DNA from: an uncultured Anaerovibrio sp. | Lineage (GTDB): Bacteria > Bacillota > Negativicutes > Selenomonadales > Selenomonadaceae | Assembly: GCA_902786545.1 (NCBI GenBank) | Contig: CADACU010000003.1 | Span: 1 to 64,000, forward strand | DNA length: 64,000 nucleotides | Direction of reading: 5' to 3' | Notes under the pieces: generated by a model | Told to the model about the DNA's origin: nothing | Database searches by the model: none | The model's input: the letters and a program-made list of their open reading frames with translations, nothing else | Part shown: positions 45,058 to 54,274 of the stretch, piece by piece | Layout: each line of letters starts with the position of its first letter | How positions within the stretch are numbered: position 1 is the stretch's first letter | Made by a program: the position numbers and the translations under genes

Positions 45058-46014
45058 CTATTTCATCTTTTCAAGTATTCTTAGAAAATCATCTCGGGTC
45101 TCAGCCTTGTTGAACTGCACCCTAAGCTCGGCATTGCCCTTTATTCCTCTGGTATACCAGGTGGCGTGTTTCCGCATTTCCCGCGGTCCCACATAATCGC
45201 CCTTGAATTTCAGCAGCATATCCAAATGGCGGATAATGACCTCCTTGCGTTCCTCCATAGTCGGCCCCGGCAATATTTCCCCGTTTTTTAAATATTGGGT
45301 GAGCTGCCGGAATATCCAAGGATTGCCCTGAGCTGCCCGGCCCACCATTACGGCCTCACAACCGGACACCTCCCGGATTTTTATGAGGTCCTGCACACTT
45401 CTTATATCACCATTGGCAATAACCGGGATATGTAAGCTTTCCTTTACCTGGCGAATTATTTTCCAGTCCGCCTGATCACGATAAAACTGCTCTCTGGTCC
45501 GGCCATGGACTGCCACTGCCTGCACACCGGCTTCCTCAGCCAGCTTAGCCATCTCTAAAACATTGATATGGTTTTCATCCCAGCCAATGCGCATTTTCAC
45601 TGTTACCGGCATACTGACCGCCCCTACCAGAGCCTTCAGGACCTTGTAGGACCGCTCCGGGTCCAACATCATGGCCGATCCCTCGTGGTTTTTTACTACC
45701 TTTGGTGCCGGACATCCCATATTAAAATCAAGAATATCTGCACAATGCAAGGACTCAATATACGCTGCCGCTCGCGCCACACTGTCCGGCTCTGCCCCAA
45801 ACAGCTGCATAGCCATCGGACGCTCCAACTCCTCGGTATGAAGCATTTTCAAGGTGTGCTCGTTGCGATAATTTATCCCTTTGTCGCTGACCATTTCCGA
45901 ATACACCAGCGGACAGCCCATTTCCCGGGCCAATATACGGTACGGAGTATCGGTTACCCCGGCCATAGGGGCCAGAAACACCGGAATGGGGAAATCAAAA
46001 TTTCCAATCCTCAT
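45058..46014 (-). CDS. dusB: tRNA-dihydrouridine synthase
   Basis: The 318-residue flavoprotein starts with PIPVFLAPMAGVTDTPYRILAREMG, has the catalytic Cys in DFNMGCPAPKVVKNHEGSAMM and AVHGRTREQFYRDQADW, and ends with tRNA-binding MRKHATWYTRGIKGNAELR. DusB-type in Firmicutes. It abuts coaX with no gap. Confidence 0.95.
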   Translation of the reverse strand: MRIGNFDFPIPVFLAPMAGVTDTPYRILAREMGCPLVYSEMVSDKGINYRNEHTLKMLHTEELERPMAMQLFGAEPDSVARAAAYIESLHCADILDFNMGCPAPKVVKNHEGSAMMLDPERSYKVLKALVGAVSMPVTVKMRIGWDENHINVLEMAKLAEEAGVQAVAVHGRTREQFYRDQADWKIIRQVKESLHIPVIANGDIRSVQDLIKIREVSGCEAVMVGRAAQGNPWIFRQLTQYLKNGEILPGPTMEERKEVIIRHLDMLLKFKGDYVGPREMRKHATWYTRGIKGNAELRVQFNKAETRDDFLRILEKMK

Positions 46015-46779
46015 TTATTGGTTCCTTTCATACAGTACCCGCAGACCGGTCAAAGTCAAGAAGTGGTCAATCTCGTCAATAGTCTGGGATTCCTTGGCAA
46101 TCATCTTGGCATAACCGCCAGTGGCAATAACCTTCATTTCCTTGCCATATTCCTTCTTTATCCGGCGGACAATTTCATCAATCTGGCCAACAAAGCCAAA
46201 AATTATCCCCGCCTGCATACCGGTGATAGTATTGCGGCAAATAATGTTCTTTGGGGTCACCAACTCAATTCTAGGCAATTTAGCAGCCTTCTGGAACAGC
46301 CCCTCGGCTGATGTCCCCAGGCCGGTGGAAATAACGCCGCCCAAAAAATCACCGTTTTCATCCACCACATCAAAGGTAGTGGCTGTACCAATATCAATGA
46401 CAATCAATGGACCACCGTACTGCTCGTAAGCACCCACTACATTAACAATACGGTCAGCACCGATTTCCCGTGGATTTTCATACTTCAGGCGAATGCCGGT
46501 CTTGATGCCGGGGCCGACAATAATCGGCTTTAAATGGAAATACCGCTCACACATTTTTTCCATTGGTACCACCAGCGGTGGAACTACCGAGGATATAATT
46601 ACTGCCTTGATTTCCTCCATTTTGATGCCATGATATAAAAACATATTGTTTATTTCCATACCATATTCATCGCTGGTCTTGTGCCGCTCGGTGGACACAC
46701 GCCAATGACGATACAGCTTCTTACCATCATAGGTTCCCAATACCACATTACTGTTTCCAATATCTATAACTAAAAGCAT
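46015..46779 (-). CDS. coaX: Type III pantothenate kinase
   Basis: The 254-residue protein begins LLVIDIGNSNVVLGTYDGKKLYRHWRVST, has YENPREIGADRIVNVVGAYEQYGGPLIVIDIGTATTFDVVD and ends with a TGGYAKMI motif, the CoaX signature. It phosphorylates pantothenate, the first step to coenzyme A. BirA-coaX-dusB is a common Firmicute cluster. Confidence 0.96.
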   Translation of the reverse strand: MLLVIDIGNSNVVLGTYDGKKLYRHWRVSTERHKTSDEYGMEINNMFLYHGIKMEEIKAVIISSVVPPLVVPMEKMCERYFHLKPIIVGPGIKTGIRLKYENPREIGADRIVNVVGAYEQYGGPLIVIDIGTATTFDVVDENGDFLGGVISTGLGTSAEGLFQKAAKLPRIELVTPKNIICRNTITGMQAGIIFGFVGQIDEIVRRIKKEYGKEMKVIATGGYAKMIAKESQTIDEIDHFLTLTGLRVLYERNQ

Positions 46780-46788
46780 ATTTCCTCC

Positions 46789-47757
46789 CTAGTGTTGCCT
46801 TGGTCTAATAGACACATCCCCGGCATAAACCTTGCGTACTTCGTTTCCGGTGTCAATCAGCAGAGCACCATCCTCGGCGATATCCACCGCCCGGCCGGCA
46901 AAAGTTTCCTTTATACCGATTACATTGACTTCCTCCCCCAAAGTCACAGACAGCTGCCGCCACTGGTCCAGCACCAGGTCAAAGCCCTGTCCCCGCACTT
47001 CTAAATACAGCTTTTCCAAATTACGGATAACCTGCTGAAAAAACGCAATACGGTCAAAATCACCAATGAACATGGACATGGAGCCGGCCTTATCCCGAAT
47101 ATCCTCCGGAAAAGCCTCCGGTTGAACCAGGGCATTTATTCCAATCCCTATTACCACATAATTCACCCGATCAATTTCCGCATTCATCTCCGTAGAAATC
47201 CCCACCAGCTTTTTCCCCTGGTACAGGATATCGTTCGGCCATTTTATACCAGCCGGAAGACCGAATTGGTGCATAGCCTCCGTTACAGCCACTGCCGCCA
47301 TCAGTGTGCTTTTGGGAGCTTCCCGGGGCAGGAATGATGGCCGTAATATTACGGAAAACCAAATACCACCCTGAGGCGAGAAAAAGCTCCGGTCCAACCG
47401 CCCCTGGCCACTGTGCTGCGTCTCACTGACCACAATGGTACCATCAGCCGCACCTTGGGCCGCCAGCTTCTTGGCTTCTACATTGGTAGACCCCACATCG
47501 TCAAAATATTCTATATGACTGCCGATAATGTTCGTATCCAGGCCGTGAGCGACAATCTCCGGCAGTAAGCGGTCCGGTGTCTCCACCAGCCGGTAGCCGC
47601 TACGGGGCAGGCTTTCAATTTTATAGCCGGAATTTTTCAGCTCCCTGATATGTTTCCATACCGCAGTTCTGGACACATCCAGCTTTAATGCAATATCCTC
47701 CCCGGAAATGTATTTATCTCTCGACGCCCGCAAAAGCTCCAAAATAGCCTTTCGCAT
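46789..47757 (-). CDS. birA: Bifunctional biotin-protein ligase / biotin repressor BirA
   Basis: The 322-residue protein has an N-terminal winged helix (about 1-65, GEDIALKLDVSRTAVWKHIRELKNSGYKIE), the ligase domain with SGQGRLDRSFFSPQGGIWFSVIL and GIKWPNDILYQGKKLVGI, and the C-terminal SH3-like domain. It attaches biotin to carboxylases and may repress biotin genes. The ATG at 47757 follows GGGAG; the frame upstream to 47814 runs into the ftsH terminator. Confidence 0.95.
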   Translation of the reverse strand: MRKAILELLRASRDKYISGEDIALKLDVSRTAVWKHIRELKNSGYKIESLPRSGYRLVETPDRLLPEIVAHGLDTNIIGSHIEYFDDVGSTNVEAKKLAAQGAADGTIVVSETQHSGQGRLDRSFFSPQGGIWFSVILRPSFLPREAPKSTLMAAVAVTEAMHQFGLPAGIKWPNDILYQGKKLVGISTEMNAEIDRVNYVVIGIGINALVQPEAFPEDIRDKAGSMSMFIGDFDRIAFFQQVIRNLEKLYLEVRGQGFDLVLDQWRQLSVTLGEEVNVIGIKETFAGRAVDIAEDGALLIDTGNEVRKVYAGDVSIRPRQH

Positions 47758-47790
47758 AAATCTGCGCTCCCTTTGCTTCCATAAACCATC

Positions 47791-47827
47791 AAAAGGGGCT
47801 GCTGCATAATCCATGCTTCAGCCCCCA
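47791..47827 (-). terminator. Terminator after ftsH
   Basis: GGGGCTG.AGCAT and ATGC.CAGCCCC pair around GGATT and are followed by TTTTGAT on the minus strand. Confidence 0.75.
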
Positions 47828-47831
47828 TATA

Positions 47832-49835
47832 TCATTTTTCAGTTGTGCTATTTAGTTTTGGTTCCGGTTCAGTAAAAGGAACCTCCACTTCAGCATCCTC
47901 ATTCTCAACTGCATTCTGACTTTGAACCTGAACTGCTTCCGCTGGTTCGGCCGGAATCAGCTTTGGCTCATCATCATCATGGTCATCCTCGGATTTCCCA
48001 TCATCAGCTTTAGCTTCTTCCTTTTCCGTAACATTGCCAAATCCAACCAATTCCTTCAACTCAGCCGCTTCCAAAGTTTCCTTTTCAATAAGGGCTTCCG
48101 CAATGATATGGAGCTTGTCAACATTATCAGTCAAAAGGGTACGGCATTCCTCGTAGGCCTCTTCAATATAGCGCCGGACTTCCTTATCAATCTCGCTGGC
48201 CACTTCTTCCGAGTAATCCCGCTGATTGTTCAAATCACGCCCCAGAAATACCTGATGATCCTTGCCGGAGCCATAAGCCACCGGTCCCAGGACACTGCTC
48301 ATACCGTACTGGGTAATCATATTTCGTACCAGCTGAGAGGCCCGCTGAATATCGTTCTGGGCCCCAGTACTGATTTCCTTGAGAACAACTTCTTCCGCTA
48401 CCCGGCCGGCCAACAGGGTCTTCAACTGATCCAGCAGCTCCCCACGGGTCGCATAAGACCGGTCTTCCTTCGGCAGCATAAGAGTATAACCACCTGCCCG
48501 GCCTCGTGGAATAATCGTAACCTTGTGCACCGGATCAGCGTTTGGCAACAGCATACCTACTAATGTATGTCCACCTTCGTGATAAGCCGTCAGCTTCTTT
48601 TCCTTGTCACTCATCACCTTGGACTTGCGTTCAGGCCCGGCCATTACCCGCTCAATGGATTCTTCCATCTCCAGCATGGCAATGGTTTTTTTATTGCGGC
48701 GAGCCGACAACAGAGCCGCCTCGTTGACCAGATTGCTCAAATCAGCTCCGGTAAAGCCTGGTGTCCGGCGGGCCAATACATTCAAATCCACATCCTTATC
48801 AACTGGCTTACCCTTGGTGTGGACCTTCAAAATGGCTTCCCGCCCCTTAACATCCGGCTTGTCTACCACAATCTGCCGGTCAAAGCGCCCTGGACGAAGC
48901 AGGGCTGGGTCAAGAATATCCGGACGGTTAGTAGCAGCAATAATAATAATGCCTTCGTTGGCGGCAAACCCGTCCATTTCCACCAGCATCTGGTTCAAGG
49001 TCTGCTCCCGTTCATCGTGGCCACCGCCCAAACCGGCTCCACGCTGACGACCAACCGCATCAATTTCATCGATAAATACAATACATGGAGAATTCTTCTT
49101 GGCCTGGTCAAACAAATCACGCACCCGTGATGCACCTACGCCCACAAACATCTCCACAAAGTCAGAACCACTGATAGAGAAGAACGGTACACCGGCCTCA
49201 CCGGCTACAGCCTTGGCTAACAGTGTCTTACCAGTACCCGGAGGGCCAAAAAGCAGAACACCCTTTGGAATTTTCGCTCCCAGCTCATTAAACTTGGCTG
49301 GATGTTTGAGGAATTCCACCACTTCTTCCAGTTCCTGCTTGGCTTCGTCCGCACCGGCCACATCCTCAAAGGATACCTTCACCTTGTCACCGCCGCTCAT
49401 TTTAGCCCGGCTCTTGCCAAAGGACATAACCTTGCCACCGCCACCTTGGGTTTGCTGCATAAAAAAGACCCAAACGCCAACCAGCAACAAAATAGGCAAC
49501 AAGGAAGACAACAATGTGGTCCACCATGGTGGCTCCGGCGGATTTTCCGCCTTGATCTCCACATTTTTAGCCTGTAATGTCTTTATTAAATTCCCATCCT
49601 GCCCCGGATAGGTAGGCAATACAGTATCAAATTCGGTACCATCACTGAGGGTACCCCGGATGGTATTTTCAACAATTACCACCTTGGAAACCTTGCCATT
49701 ATCTACTTCCTGTATAAAGGATGAATAATTCATCTCCATCCGGGTTGGCGTCCGGTTGGTGAAATAGTCAATCAAGGTAATGGCTACAAAAATTATTAGC
49801 AGGTAAAAACCTACATTTCTAATAAACCTGACCAA
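47832..49835 (-). CDS. ftsH: ATP-dependent zinc metalloprotease FtsH
   Basis: The protein of about 667 residues has two membrane segments (about 6-25 and 100-120), a small periplasmic domain, AAA+ domain with [35 protein letters not shown] and the SRH motif [20 protein letters not shown], then the protease site HEGGH. The last 60 residues are acidic and Pro-rich. The start is a TTG at 49835 with AGGAGG seven bases upstream; the GTG at 49871 sits at the promoter's start point. It degrades membrane and regulatory proteins. Confidence 0.96.
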   Translation of the reverse strand: MVRFIRNVGFYLLIIFVAITLIDYFTNRTPTRMEMNYSSFIQEVDNGKVSKVVIVENTIRGTLSDGTEFDTVLPTYPGQDGNLIKTLQAKNVEIKAENPPEPPWWTTLLSSLLPILLLVGVWVFFMQQTQGGGGKVMSFGKSRAKMSGGDKVKVSFEDVAGADEAKQELEEVVEFLKHPAKFNELGAKIPKGVLLFGPPGTGKTLLAKAVAGEAGVPFFSISGSDFVEMFVGVGASRVRDLFDQAKKNSPCIVFIDEIDAVGRQRGAGLGGGHDEREQTLNQMLVEMDGFAANEGIIIIAATNRPDILDPALLRPGRFDRQIVVDKPDVKGREAILKVHTKGKPVDKDVDLNVLARRTPGFTGADLSNLVNEAALLSARRNKKTIAMLEMEESIERVMAGPERKSKVMSDKEKKLTAYHEGGHTLVGMLLPNADPVHKVTIIPRGRAGGYTLMLPKEDRSYATRGELLDQLKTLLAGRVAEEVVLKEISTGAQNDIQRASQLVRNMITQYGMSSVLGPVAYGSGKDHQVFLGRDLNNQRDYSEEVASEIDKEVRRYIEEAYEECRTLLTDNVDKLHIIAEALIEKETLEAAELKELVGFGNVTEKEEAKADDGKSEDDHDDDEPKLIPAEPAEAVQVQSQNAVENEDAEVEVPFTEPEPKLNSTTEK

Positions 49836-49880
49836 TATGAAACCTCCTAAAAAGGCAAAAAATATCTTCACATAAAGATA

Positions 49881-49909
49881 ATTATACCATCTTAATTACC
49901 TTCTTACAA
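49881..49909 (-). promoter_or_regulatory. Promoter of ftsH
   Basis: Minus-strand TTGTAA (49904-49909), 17-base spacer, TATAAT (49881-49886). It lies between hpt and ftsH, so ftsH can be transcribed apart from tilS-hpt. Confidence 0.8.
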
Positions 49910-49921
49910 TCAGCCAAGCAA

Positions 49922-50458
49922 TCACTCATAAATTGATCTTTTCAGAACACCGATAACTGGCAGATTGCGGTATTTTTCCGCATAATCCAGTCCGTAGCCC
50001 ACCAGGAATTCGTCCGGCACTTCGAAACCGCAATAATCTATCGTAACCGGCACTTGACGGCGAGACTCCTTGGTCAGCAATGAACACAGCTTCACACTGG
50101 CTGGATTACGCTTTTTCAGAATATCAATCAGACAATTCATGGTAATGCCGGAATCAATAATATCCTCCACCAAAATTACATGCTTGCCTGCAATATCATT
50201 TTCCAAATCCTTCTTTATTTCCACCCGGCCACTGGTTTCCACTCCATCACCATAGCTGGATGCAATTATGAAATCAATGCGGGCCGGCAGCTTAACCTCA
50301 CGGATCAAATCCGTAAAAAATACCACTGCGCCCTTCAGGATACCTACCAAAATAACCTCCTTGCCCGCATAGTCTCTGGTAATCTCCTGACCCAGCTCGG
50401 CCACACGCTTAGCCAAAGCCTTTTCATCAAACATTACACTTTCCAGATCATTTAACAT
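49922..50458 (-). CDS. hpt: Hypoxanthine phosphoribosyltransferase
   Basis: The 178-residue protein has VILVGILKGAVVFFTDLIRE, the PRPP motif VILVEDIIDSGITM and VPDEFLVGYGLDYAEKYRNLP, the HPRT signature. It salvages hypoxanthine and guanine. It starts six bases after tilS, the conserved tilS-hpt-ftsH order. Confidence 0.96.
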   Translation of the reverse strand: MLNDLESVMFDEKALAKRVAELGQEITRDYAGKEVILVGILKGAVVFFTDLIREVKLPARIDFIIASSYGDGVETSGRVEIKKDLENDIAGKHVILVEDIIDSGITMNCLIDILKKRNPASVKLCSLLTKESRRQVPVTIDYCGFEVPDEFLVGYGLDYAEKYRNLPVIGVLKRSIYE

Positions 50459-50464
50459 ATTATT

Positions 50465-51868
50465 CTACTCCTTTTCCCTGTACGAAAGAATCAGATACTG
50501 CTTCGTATTTTCATCAGCCAAAGCGGCCTCGGTTTGTCTTAGTCCGGCCACCCAGATTATCTCTCCGGTGACACTGCTGAGTACAATTGGTACACTGTCC
50601 CGACAATTCCGTTCTATCTTACTGTCTACAAAGAAATCCTTCAATTTCTTGTGCCCAGCCGACAGCCGCAGCCGGTCACCTGGTTTACGATAACGGACCA
50701 CTACTGAAGAACCACTTTTGGCGGCATCACAGTAGATGTGATGCTTGGAAAATGGCTGTTCTTCCGTCAGGCTATCCACCAGTTTAGCAGTCATCTCCCC
50801 ACCTGCTGGCAGAGCTATTTCCGAAAACGCTTCCAATTTTATTTCTGATTTTGTATCTTTTATTGTACCATTATTTTCCAAAAAATCACGGTGATTTTTT
50901 GATAAATATACTATACCATAGCTTAGCCATCCTTCACAGTGCCCCGGCAAATGAATTGCACTGCCGGTGACATCCGCCTCAATCAACTGGCGAAAAGCTT
51001 CAATATGGACAAAGGACAAATCTGAATCGATGAGTCCGGCCATATACTGGATGAGCCGCCGCTTTATGGCCAATGATTCCGCCATAAAGGAGCTGACCGA
51101 ACAGGACACTGTACCATCCTTATTTACACTAACCAGCTGGTCCGCCCTTTGACGACACAGTTTTCCCAGCAGTTCATCCTCCGCCCGAGCCGTGTCCGCC
51201 AGCTGGCACAAGTTATTGGCAATATTTTTGTTGTATTCATTCTGCAATAATGGAAGCAGCTCCAACCGCAGCTTGTTGCGGGTGCAATCTGCTTCGTTGT
51301 TGGTTTCGTCCAGGCGTGGCGCCAACTTTTGCTCGTGGCAATAAGCTACCAGCTCGGCCTTAGCAAAGGGCAAAAACGGCCGGATAATGTTGTCCCGCTT
51401 GGGCATAATCCCGGCAAGGCCCTTGATACCGCTCCCCCGCAGCAAATGCATCAGCACTGTTTCCGCCTGATCATCGGCGTGATGGGCAGTGGCTATTACT
51501 GCATTATCATATCCGTTGGCCAGCTTTTGCAAAAAGGCATACCGCAGGCGACGGGCCCCGGTTTCCAATGATTCACCGGTAGTGTGGCAGATAGCGGGTA
51601 TATCGGCGGACTCCATAACAAATGGTATGCCTCGCTGAACACAATACTCCTTGACGAACTCCGCATCAGCCTTAGAGGCATCCCCCCGAATACCATGTTC
51701 AAAATGAGCTGCCATCACATTGATGCGCAGTGTCGCCTGCAACCGATGCACCATATCCAACAATGCCAAAGAATCCGGCCCACCGGAACAGGCAACAATC
51801 ACCTGGGCATCAGCTTTAGACAGATGGTTTTTCCGCCAATATTCAATTAAGCGTTTTTCCAAATTCAT
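50465..51868 (-). CDS. tilS: tRNA(Ile)-lysidine synthase
   Basis: The protein of about 467 residues has the PP-loop VIVACSGGPDSLALLDMVHRLQ, AAHFEHGIRGDASKADAEFV, ATAHHADDQAETVLMHLLRGSG and a C-terminal substrate-binding domain with RYRKPGDRLRLSAGHKKLKDFFVDSKI. It modifies the CAU anticodon of tRNA-Ile to read AUA, an essential step. An ATG at 51868 after GAGGTG is used; an in-frame ATG at 51880 is possible. Confidence 0.95.
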   Translation of the reverse strand: MNLEKRLIEYWRKNHLSKADAQVIVACSGGPDSLALLDMVHRLQATLRINVMAAHFEHGIRGDASKADAEFVKEYCVQRGIPFVMESADIPAICHTTGESLETGARRLRYAFLQKLANGYDNAVIATAHHADDQAETVLMHLLRGSGIKGLAGIMPKRDNIIRPFLPFAKAELVAYCHEQKLAPRLDETNNEADCTRNKLRLELLPLLQNEYNKNIANNLCQLADTARAEDELLGKLCRQRADQLVSVNKDGTVSCSVSSFMAESLAIKRRLIQYMAGLIDSDLSFVHIEAFRQLIEADVTGSAIHLPGHCEGWLSYGIVYLSKNHRDFLENNGTIKDTKSEIKLEAFSEIALPAGGEMTAKLVDSLTEEQPFSKHHIYCDAAKSGSSVVVRYRKPGDRLRLSAGHKKLKDFFVDSKIERNCRDSVPIVLSSVTGEIIWVAGLRQTEAALADENTKQYLILSYREKE

Positions 51869-51947
51869 GGTACACCTCATCCATCGTTATACATGACCAA
51901 TACCGCCAAACAGCTCTCCATCAGCCAGATTGTAAGTCTGGTGAAAC

Positions 51948-51993
51948 AAAAAAGGGGATGTGGAAAAACTCGCATTTTTCACAGCCCCTTTTA
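51948..51993 (-). terminator. Terminator after the S1-domain gene
   Basis: AAGGGGCTGTGAAAAA and TTTTTCCACATCCCCTT pair with one mismatch and are followed by TTTTTTG on the minus strand. The rest of 51881-51947 shows nothing. Confidence 0.85.
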
Positions 51994-51997
51994 ACTT

Positions 51998-52495
51998 TTA
52001 TCGCCTACGGCCGCCCCCGCGCCCACCGCGCTTTGAGTCAGTTTTCCGGCTCAAATCTGTAAGCCGTTCATCACTATCCTTCAAAAACTTGGACAGCTTA
52101 TCCTCAAATGAGGTATTGCCGCTGTTATACCGGCTATTTCCCGCACTGCGCCGGAAATCTCCACCAGCATTGTTAAAGCCACCCTCTGGTCTGGCTGACC
52201 GATTTTCGAAGCTCTTCCGTTCGAAGTTCTTTGGCTCCTGCCCCGGTTCTTCCGGCTTCTTCTCCTGTGCTTTCTTTATGGAAAGACCAATCTTACCTTT
52301 TTCATCAACGGAAAGTATCTTGACCTTAACCTTGTCCTGCTCCTTTAGAAATTCCTTGACATCATTGACATAAACATCTGCCACCTCGGAAATATGAACA
52401 AGACCAACTTTACCCTCAGGCAGGTTCACAAAAGCACCGAAATTAGTAATGCCGGAAACCACACCCTCTACTATACTACCGACTTCCATGGACAA
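51998..52495 (-). CDS. S1 RNA-binding domain protein with Arg/Gly-rich tail
   Basis: The 165-residue protein has one S1 domain (about 4-75: GSIVEGVVSGITNFGAFVNLPEGKVGLVHISEVADVYV) and a disordered tail rich in Arg, Asn, Gly and Ser, ending KRGGRGGGRRR. It corresponds in position and domain to YabR of Bacillus, next to the divIC-type gene. It likely binds RNA or ribosomes. A TTG at 52495, seven bases after AGGAGG, is taken as the start. Confidence 0.9.
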   Translation of the reverse strand: MSMEVGSIVEGVVSGITNFGAFVNLPEGKVGLVHISEVADVYVNDVKEFLKEQDKVKVKILSVDEKGKIGLSIKKAQEKKPEEPGQEPKNFERKSFENRSARPEGGFNNAGGDFRRSAGNSRYNSGNTSFEDKLSKFLKDSDERLTDLSRKTDSKRGGRGGGRRR

Positions 52496-52537
52496 AATAC
52501 TTCCTCCTTAAGTTAATACACTCATACAGGAGATATT

Positions 52538-52578
52538 ATAACGCAGTTGTTCAAAATTTTCCATCAAAAAATGGAAAA
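52538..52578. repeat. Stem-loop repeat, third (variant) copy
   Basis: The 16-base core ATAACGCAGTTGTTCA (52538-52553) of the repeats at 54155 and 54235 recurs here, again directly followed by a hairpin (TTTTCCAT...ATGGAAAA) of different sequence. It lies in the S1 gene leader. Confidence 0.6.
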
Positions 52579-52648
52579 ATACTCCTATCAGTGTTTTCCC
52601 TATAGGGACTAGCCTTGCGTCGCAACGAGGCTTTATAGCTTTTGCCGA

Positions 52649-52678
52649 GCTATACTATTGTCAAAAACACTGTGTCAA
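52649..52678 (-). promoter_or_regulatory. Promoter candidate of the S1-domain gene
   Basis: Minus-strand TTGACA (52673-52678), 18-base spacer, TATAGC (52649-52654). The transcript would begin with a long leader containing two hairpins (TATAGCT/AGCTATA and a GC-rich one near 52612-52633). Confidence 0.5.
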
Positions 52679-52708
52679 GAAAAACCCTTACTTATTCCGC
52701 CCAATCTA

Positions 52709-53014
52709 TTACTTTTTGGAATAAACATACGGGATTTCTCCCTGCTTGGTCATCCCCAGCTGCTCTCTAGCAAGTTTTTCCACATATTCCGGATCATCAA
52801 GCTGAGCCTTTTCATTCATCAGCTTCTCATTTTCTTCCTGCGCCGCCTTCAGCCTTTCCTCGGCCTTTATCCTGTCCTGGCTCAAATCCCGGTAGGTAAT
52901 GGCCTGTTCTCCCAGCTTAAACGCGGCCAGCAGAAACAATATTATCATTATTATGGCAAACCAGTTGATTTGACGACGCTGGGGCTTCTCAAAGTTTGTT
53001 TTTACTACGCTCAT
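52709..53014 (-). CDS. Septum formation initiator (DivIC/FtsB family)
   Basis: The 101-residue protein has one membrane segment (about 18-38, NWFAIIMIILFLLAAFKLG), a coiled coil (about 45-80) and the end YVEKLAREQLGMTKQGEIPYVY, the FtsB/DivIC signature. It is part of the FtsQ/L/B-type division complex. The ATG at 53014 has AGGAGG six bases before; the longer frame overlaps the upstream gene. Position before S1-tilS-hpt-ftsH matches Bacillus divIC. Confidence 0.92.
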   Translation of the reverse strand: MSVVKTNFEKPQRRQINWFAIIMIILFLLAAFKLGEQAITYRDLSQDRIKAEERLKAAQEENEKLMNEKAQLDDPEYVEKLAREQLGMTKQGEIPYVYSKK

Positions 53015-53064
53015 CAGCGTCCTCCTTTCATCAATACTGGTCACAAATTTCACAAAAACGCCAA

Positions 53065-54093
53065 TCAGTCCTCGCTCCACTGATAATAATCAGTAGTAGC
53101 TATCCGGCGGTAAATTGATGAGCAGGCATCACAGGCAAACCGGGCTACAGTATCACGCATATCAGCCCGTCCATTGACGATTTTCACTGCCTCCGGTTCC
53201 AGGAACTTCATATTGGCCCCACAGCGCGGACAAGCACATTTGCCATTTGCATCCATTTTCAGTTGCATAGGCTCCAAATCTCCAGTGCCGATTACCCGCT
53301 TCTTTTCCGGTGGCAAATCCATCTCATCCAAATCGAATACTTCGTACAGGCCGGAATTAAGCAGCTCCCGATAGAAGGTTTCACATCGGCGGCAAATATA
53401 TCTGGCCTTTACATTCTCATAGTCCACCTTGCCATTGACAATTCGCACCTGACCGCCATCAGAAAATTCCAGCTCCTGTTCACAAACCGGGCATTTATAC
53501 CGGCCGGAGCTGTTTTTTTGCAATGGAACAACCGGATTTACATCATTATTTTTAGGCAACGGAGATGCCGGAGTCTTTACCTCCTCCGGCTCCAGCCTGA
53601 ACCGTTCATACATGCCGGAACTAAGCAATTCCTTGTAATACACCTTGCAATCGTGGCAAATATATCGGTTCTTTATGCTTTCATAATCCACCTTGCCATT
53701 TACCACCTGAATGGCACTGCCCTCAGCACATTCCAATATCTTGCCGCAACCCGGGCACTCAAAGCTGTTCCCTTTCCGGACAAGACTTACCACTGGGTGG
53801 TCTTCCTCAACAGCTGGTTCAGGGGCTTTTTCCTTCTGATTTAAAGCCTTAGCCTCCTGTTCCAGTTCTTCATCAAAATCAAAAATATCATAAAAACCGG
53901 AATGCAGCATTTCACGATAAAAATTTTTGCAGGTAAAACACACATACCGTGGCTTGATATTTTCATAATCAACCCGGCCATTTACAACCCGAACCTGTCC
54001 GCCATCCTTATATACCAAAGATCCCTTACATACAGGGCAAATCAAGGAGCCATCGGCCCCGCTTTCCAATTTTGTAACTGACAATTTGACCAC
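53065..54093 (-). CDS. Protein of four tandem zinc-ribbon modules, unknown function
   Basis: I do not recognise a named family. The roughly 342-residue protein consists of four copies of a 55-60 residue module, each CPxC, a short strand, then VVNGKVDYENIKxRYIC, xxC, and YRELLxSGxYExFDL. Cysteine pairs (CPVC/CFTC, CPGC/CHDC, CPVC/CRRC, CPRC/CDAC) should each bind one zinc. Linkers are acidic and Lys/Pro-rich. No signal or membrane segment. A GTG at 54093 is the likely start; the longer frame to 54288 runs through two intergenic repeats. It lies between a glycosyltransferase and a DivIC-type gene. Confidence 0.8.
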   Translation of the reverse strand: MVKLSVTKLESGADGSLICPVCKGSLVYKDGGQVRVVNGRVDYENIKPRYVCFTCKNFYREMLHSGFYDIFDFDEELEQEAKALNQKEKAPEPAVEEDHPVVSLVRKGNSFECPGCGKILECAEGSAIQVVNGKVDYESIKNRYICHDCKVYYKELLSSGMYERFRLEPEEVKTPASPLPKNNDVNPVVPLQKNSSGRYKCPVCEQELEFSDGGQVRIVNGKVDYENVKARYICRRCETFYRELLNSGLYEVFDLDEMDLPPEKKRVIGTGDLEPMQLKMDANGKCACPRCGANMKFLEPEAVKIVNGRADMRDTVARFACDACSSIYRRIATTDYYQWSED

Positions 54094-54154
54094 CAAGCAC
54101 TTTCTATATAATACTTCGCAGCTAAAATTTTTTATATTTTTGGTAAATAATATT

Positions 54155-54190
54155 ATAACGCAGTTGTTCAGATTTTGCCACAGGCAAAAT
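54155..54190. repeat. 36-bp stem-loop repeat, copy A
   Basis: Starts ATAACGCAGTTGTTCAGA and ends in the hairpin TTTTGCCACAGGCAAAA plus T. Identical over 36 bases to the copy starting 80 bases on. It lies in the leader of the zinc-ribbon gene. Confidence 0.85.
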
Positions 54191-54234
54191 ATACCTCTTA
54201 AGCGTTTCGCCGATGGTATAAGATATATCTCGGC

Positions 54235-54270
54235 ATAACGCAGTTGTTCAGATTTTGCCACAGGCAAAAT
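54235..54270. repeat. 36-bp stem-loop repeat, copy B
   Basis: Exact second copy of the element at 54155, ending four bases before the stop of the glycosyltransferase gene. The hairpin (TTTTGCC/GGCAAAA) might also end that transcript. Confidence 0.85.
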
Positions 54271-54274
54271 TATG

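Noticed and set aside
49836..49871. Longer FtsH start at 49871
   Set aside because: This GTG coincides with the likely transcription start and has no ribosome site; AGGAGG lies inside the extension before the TTG.
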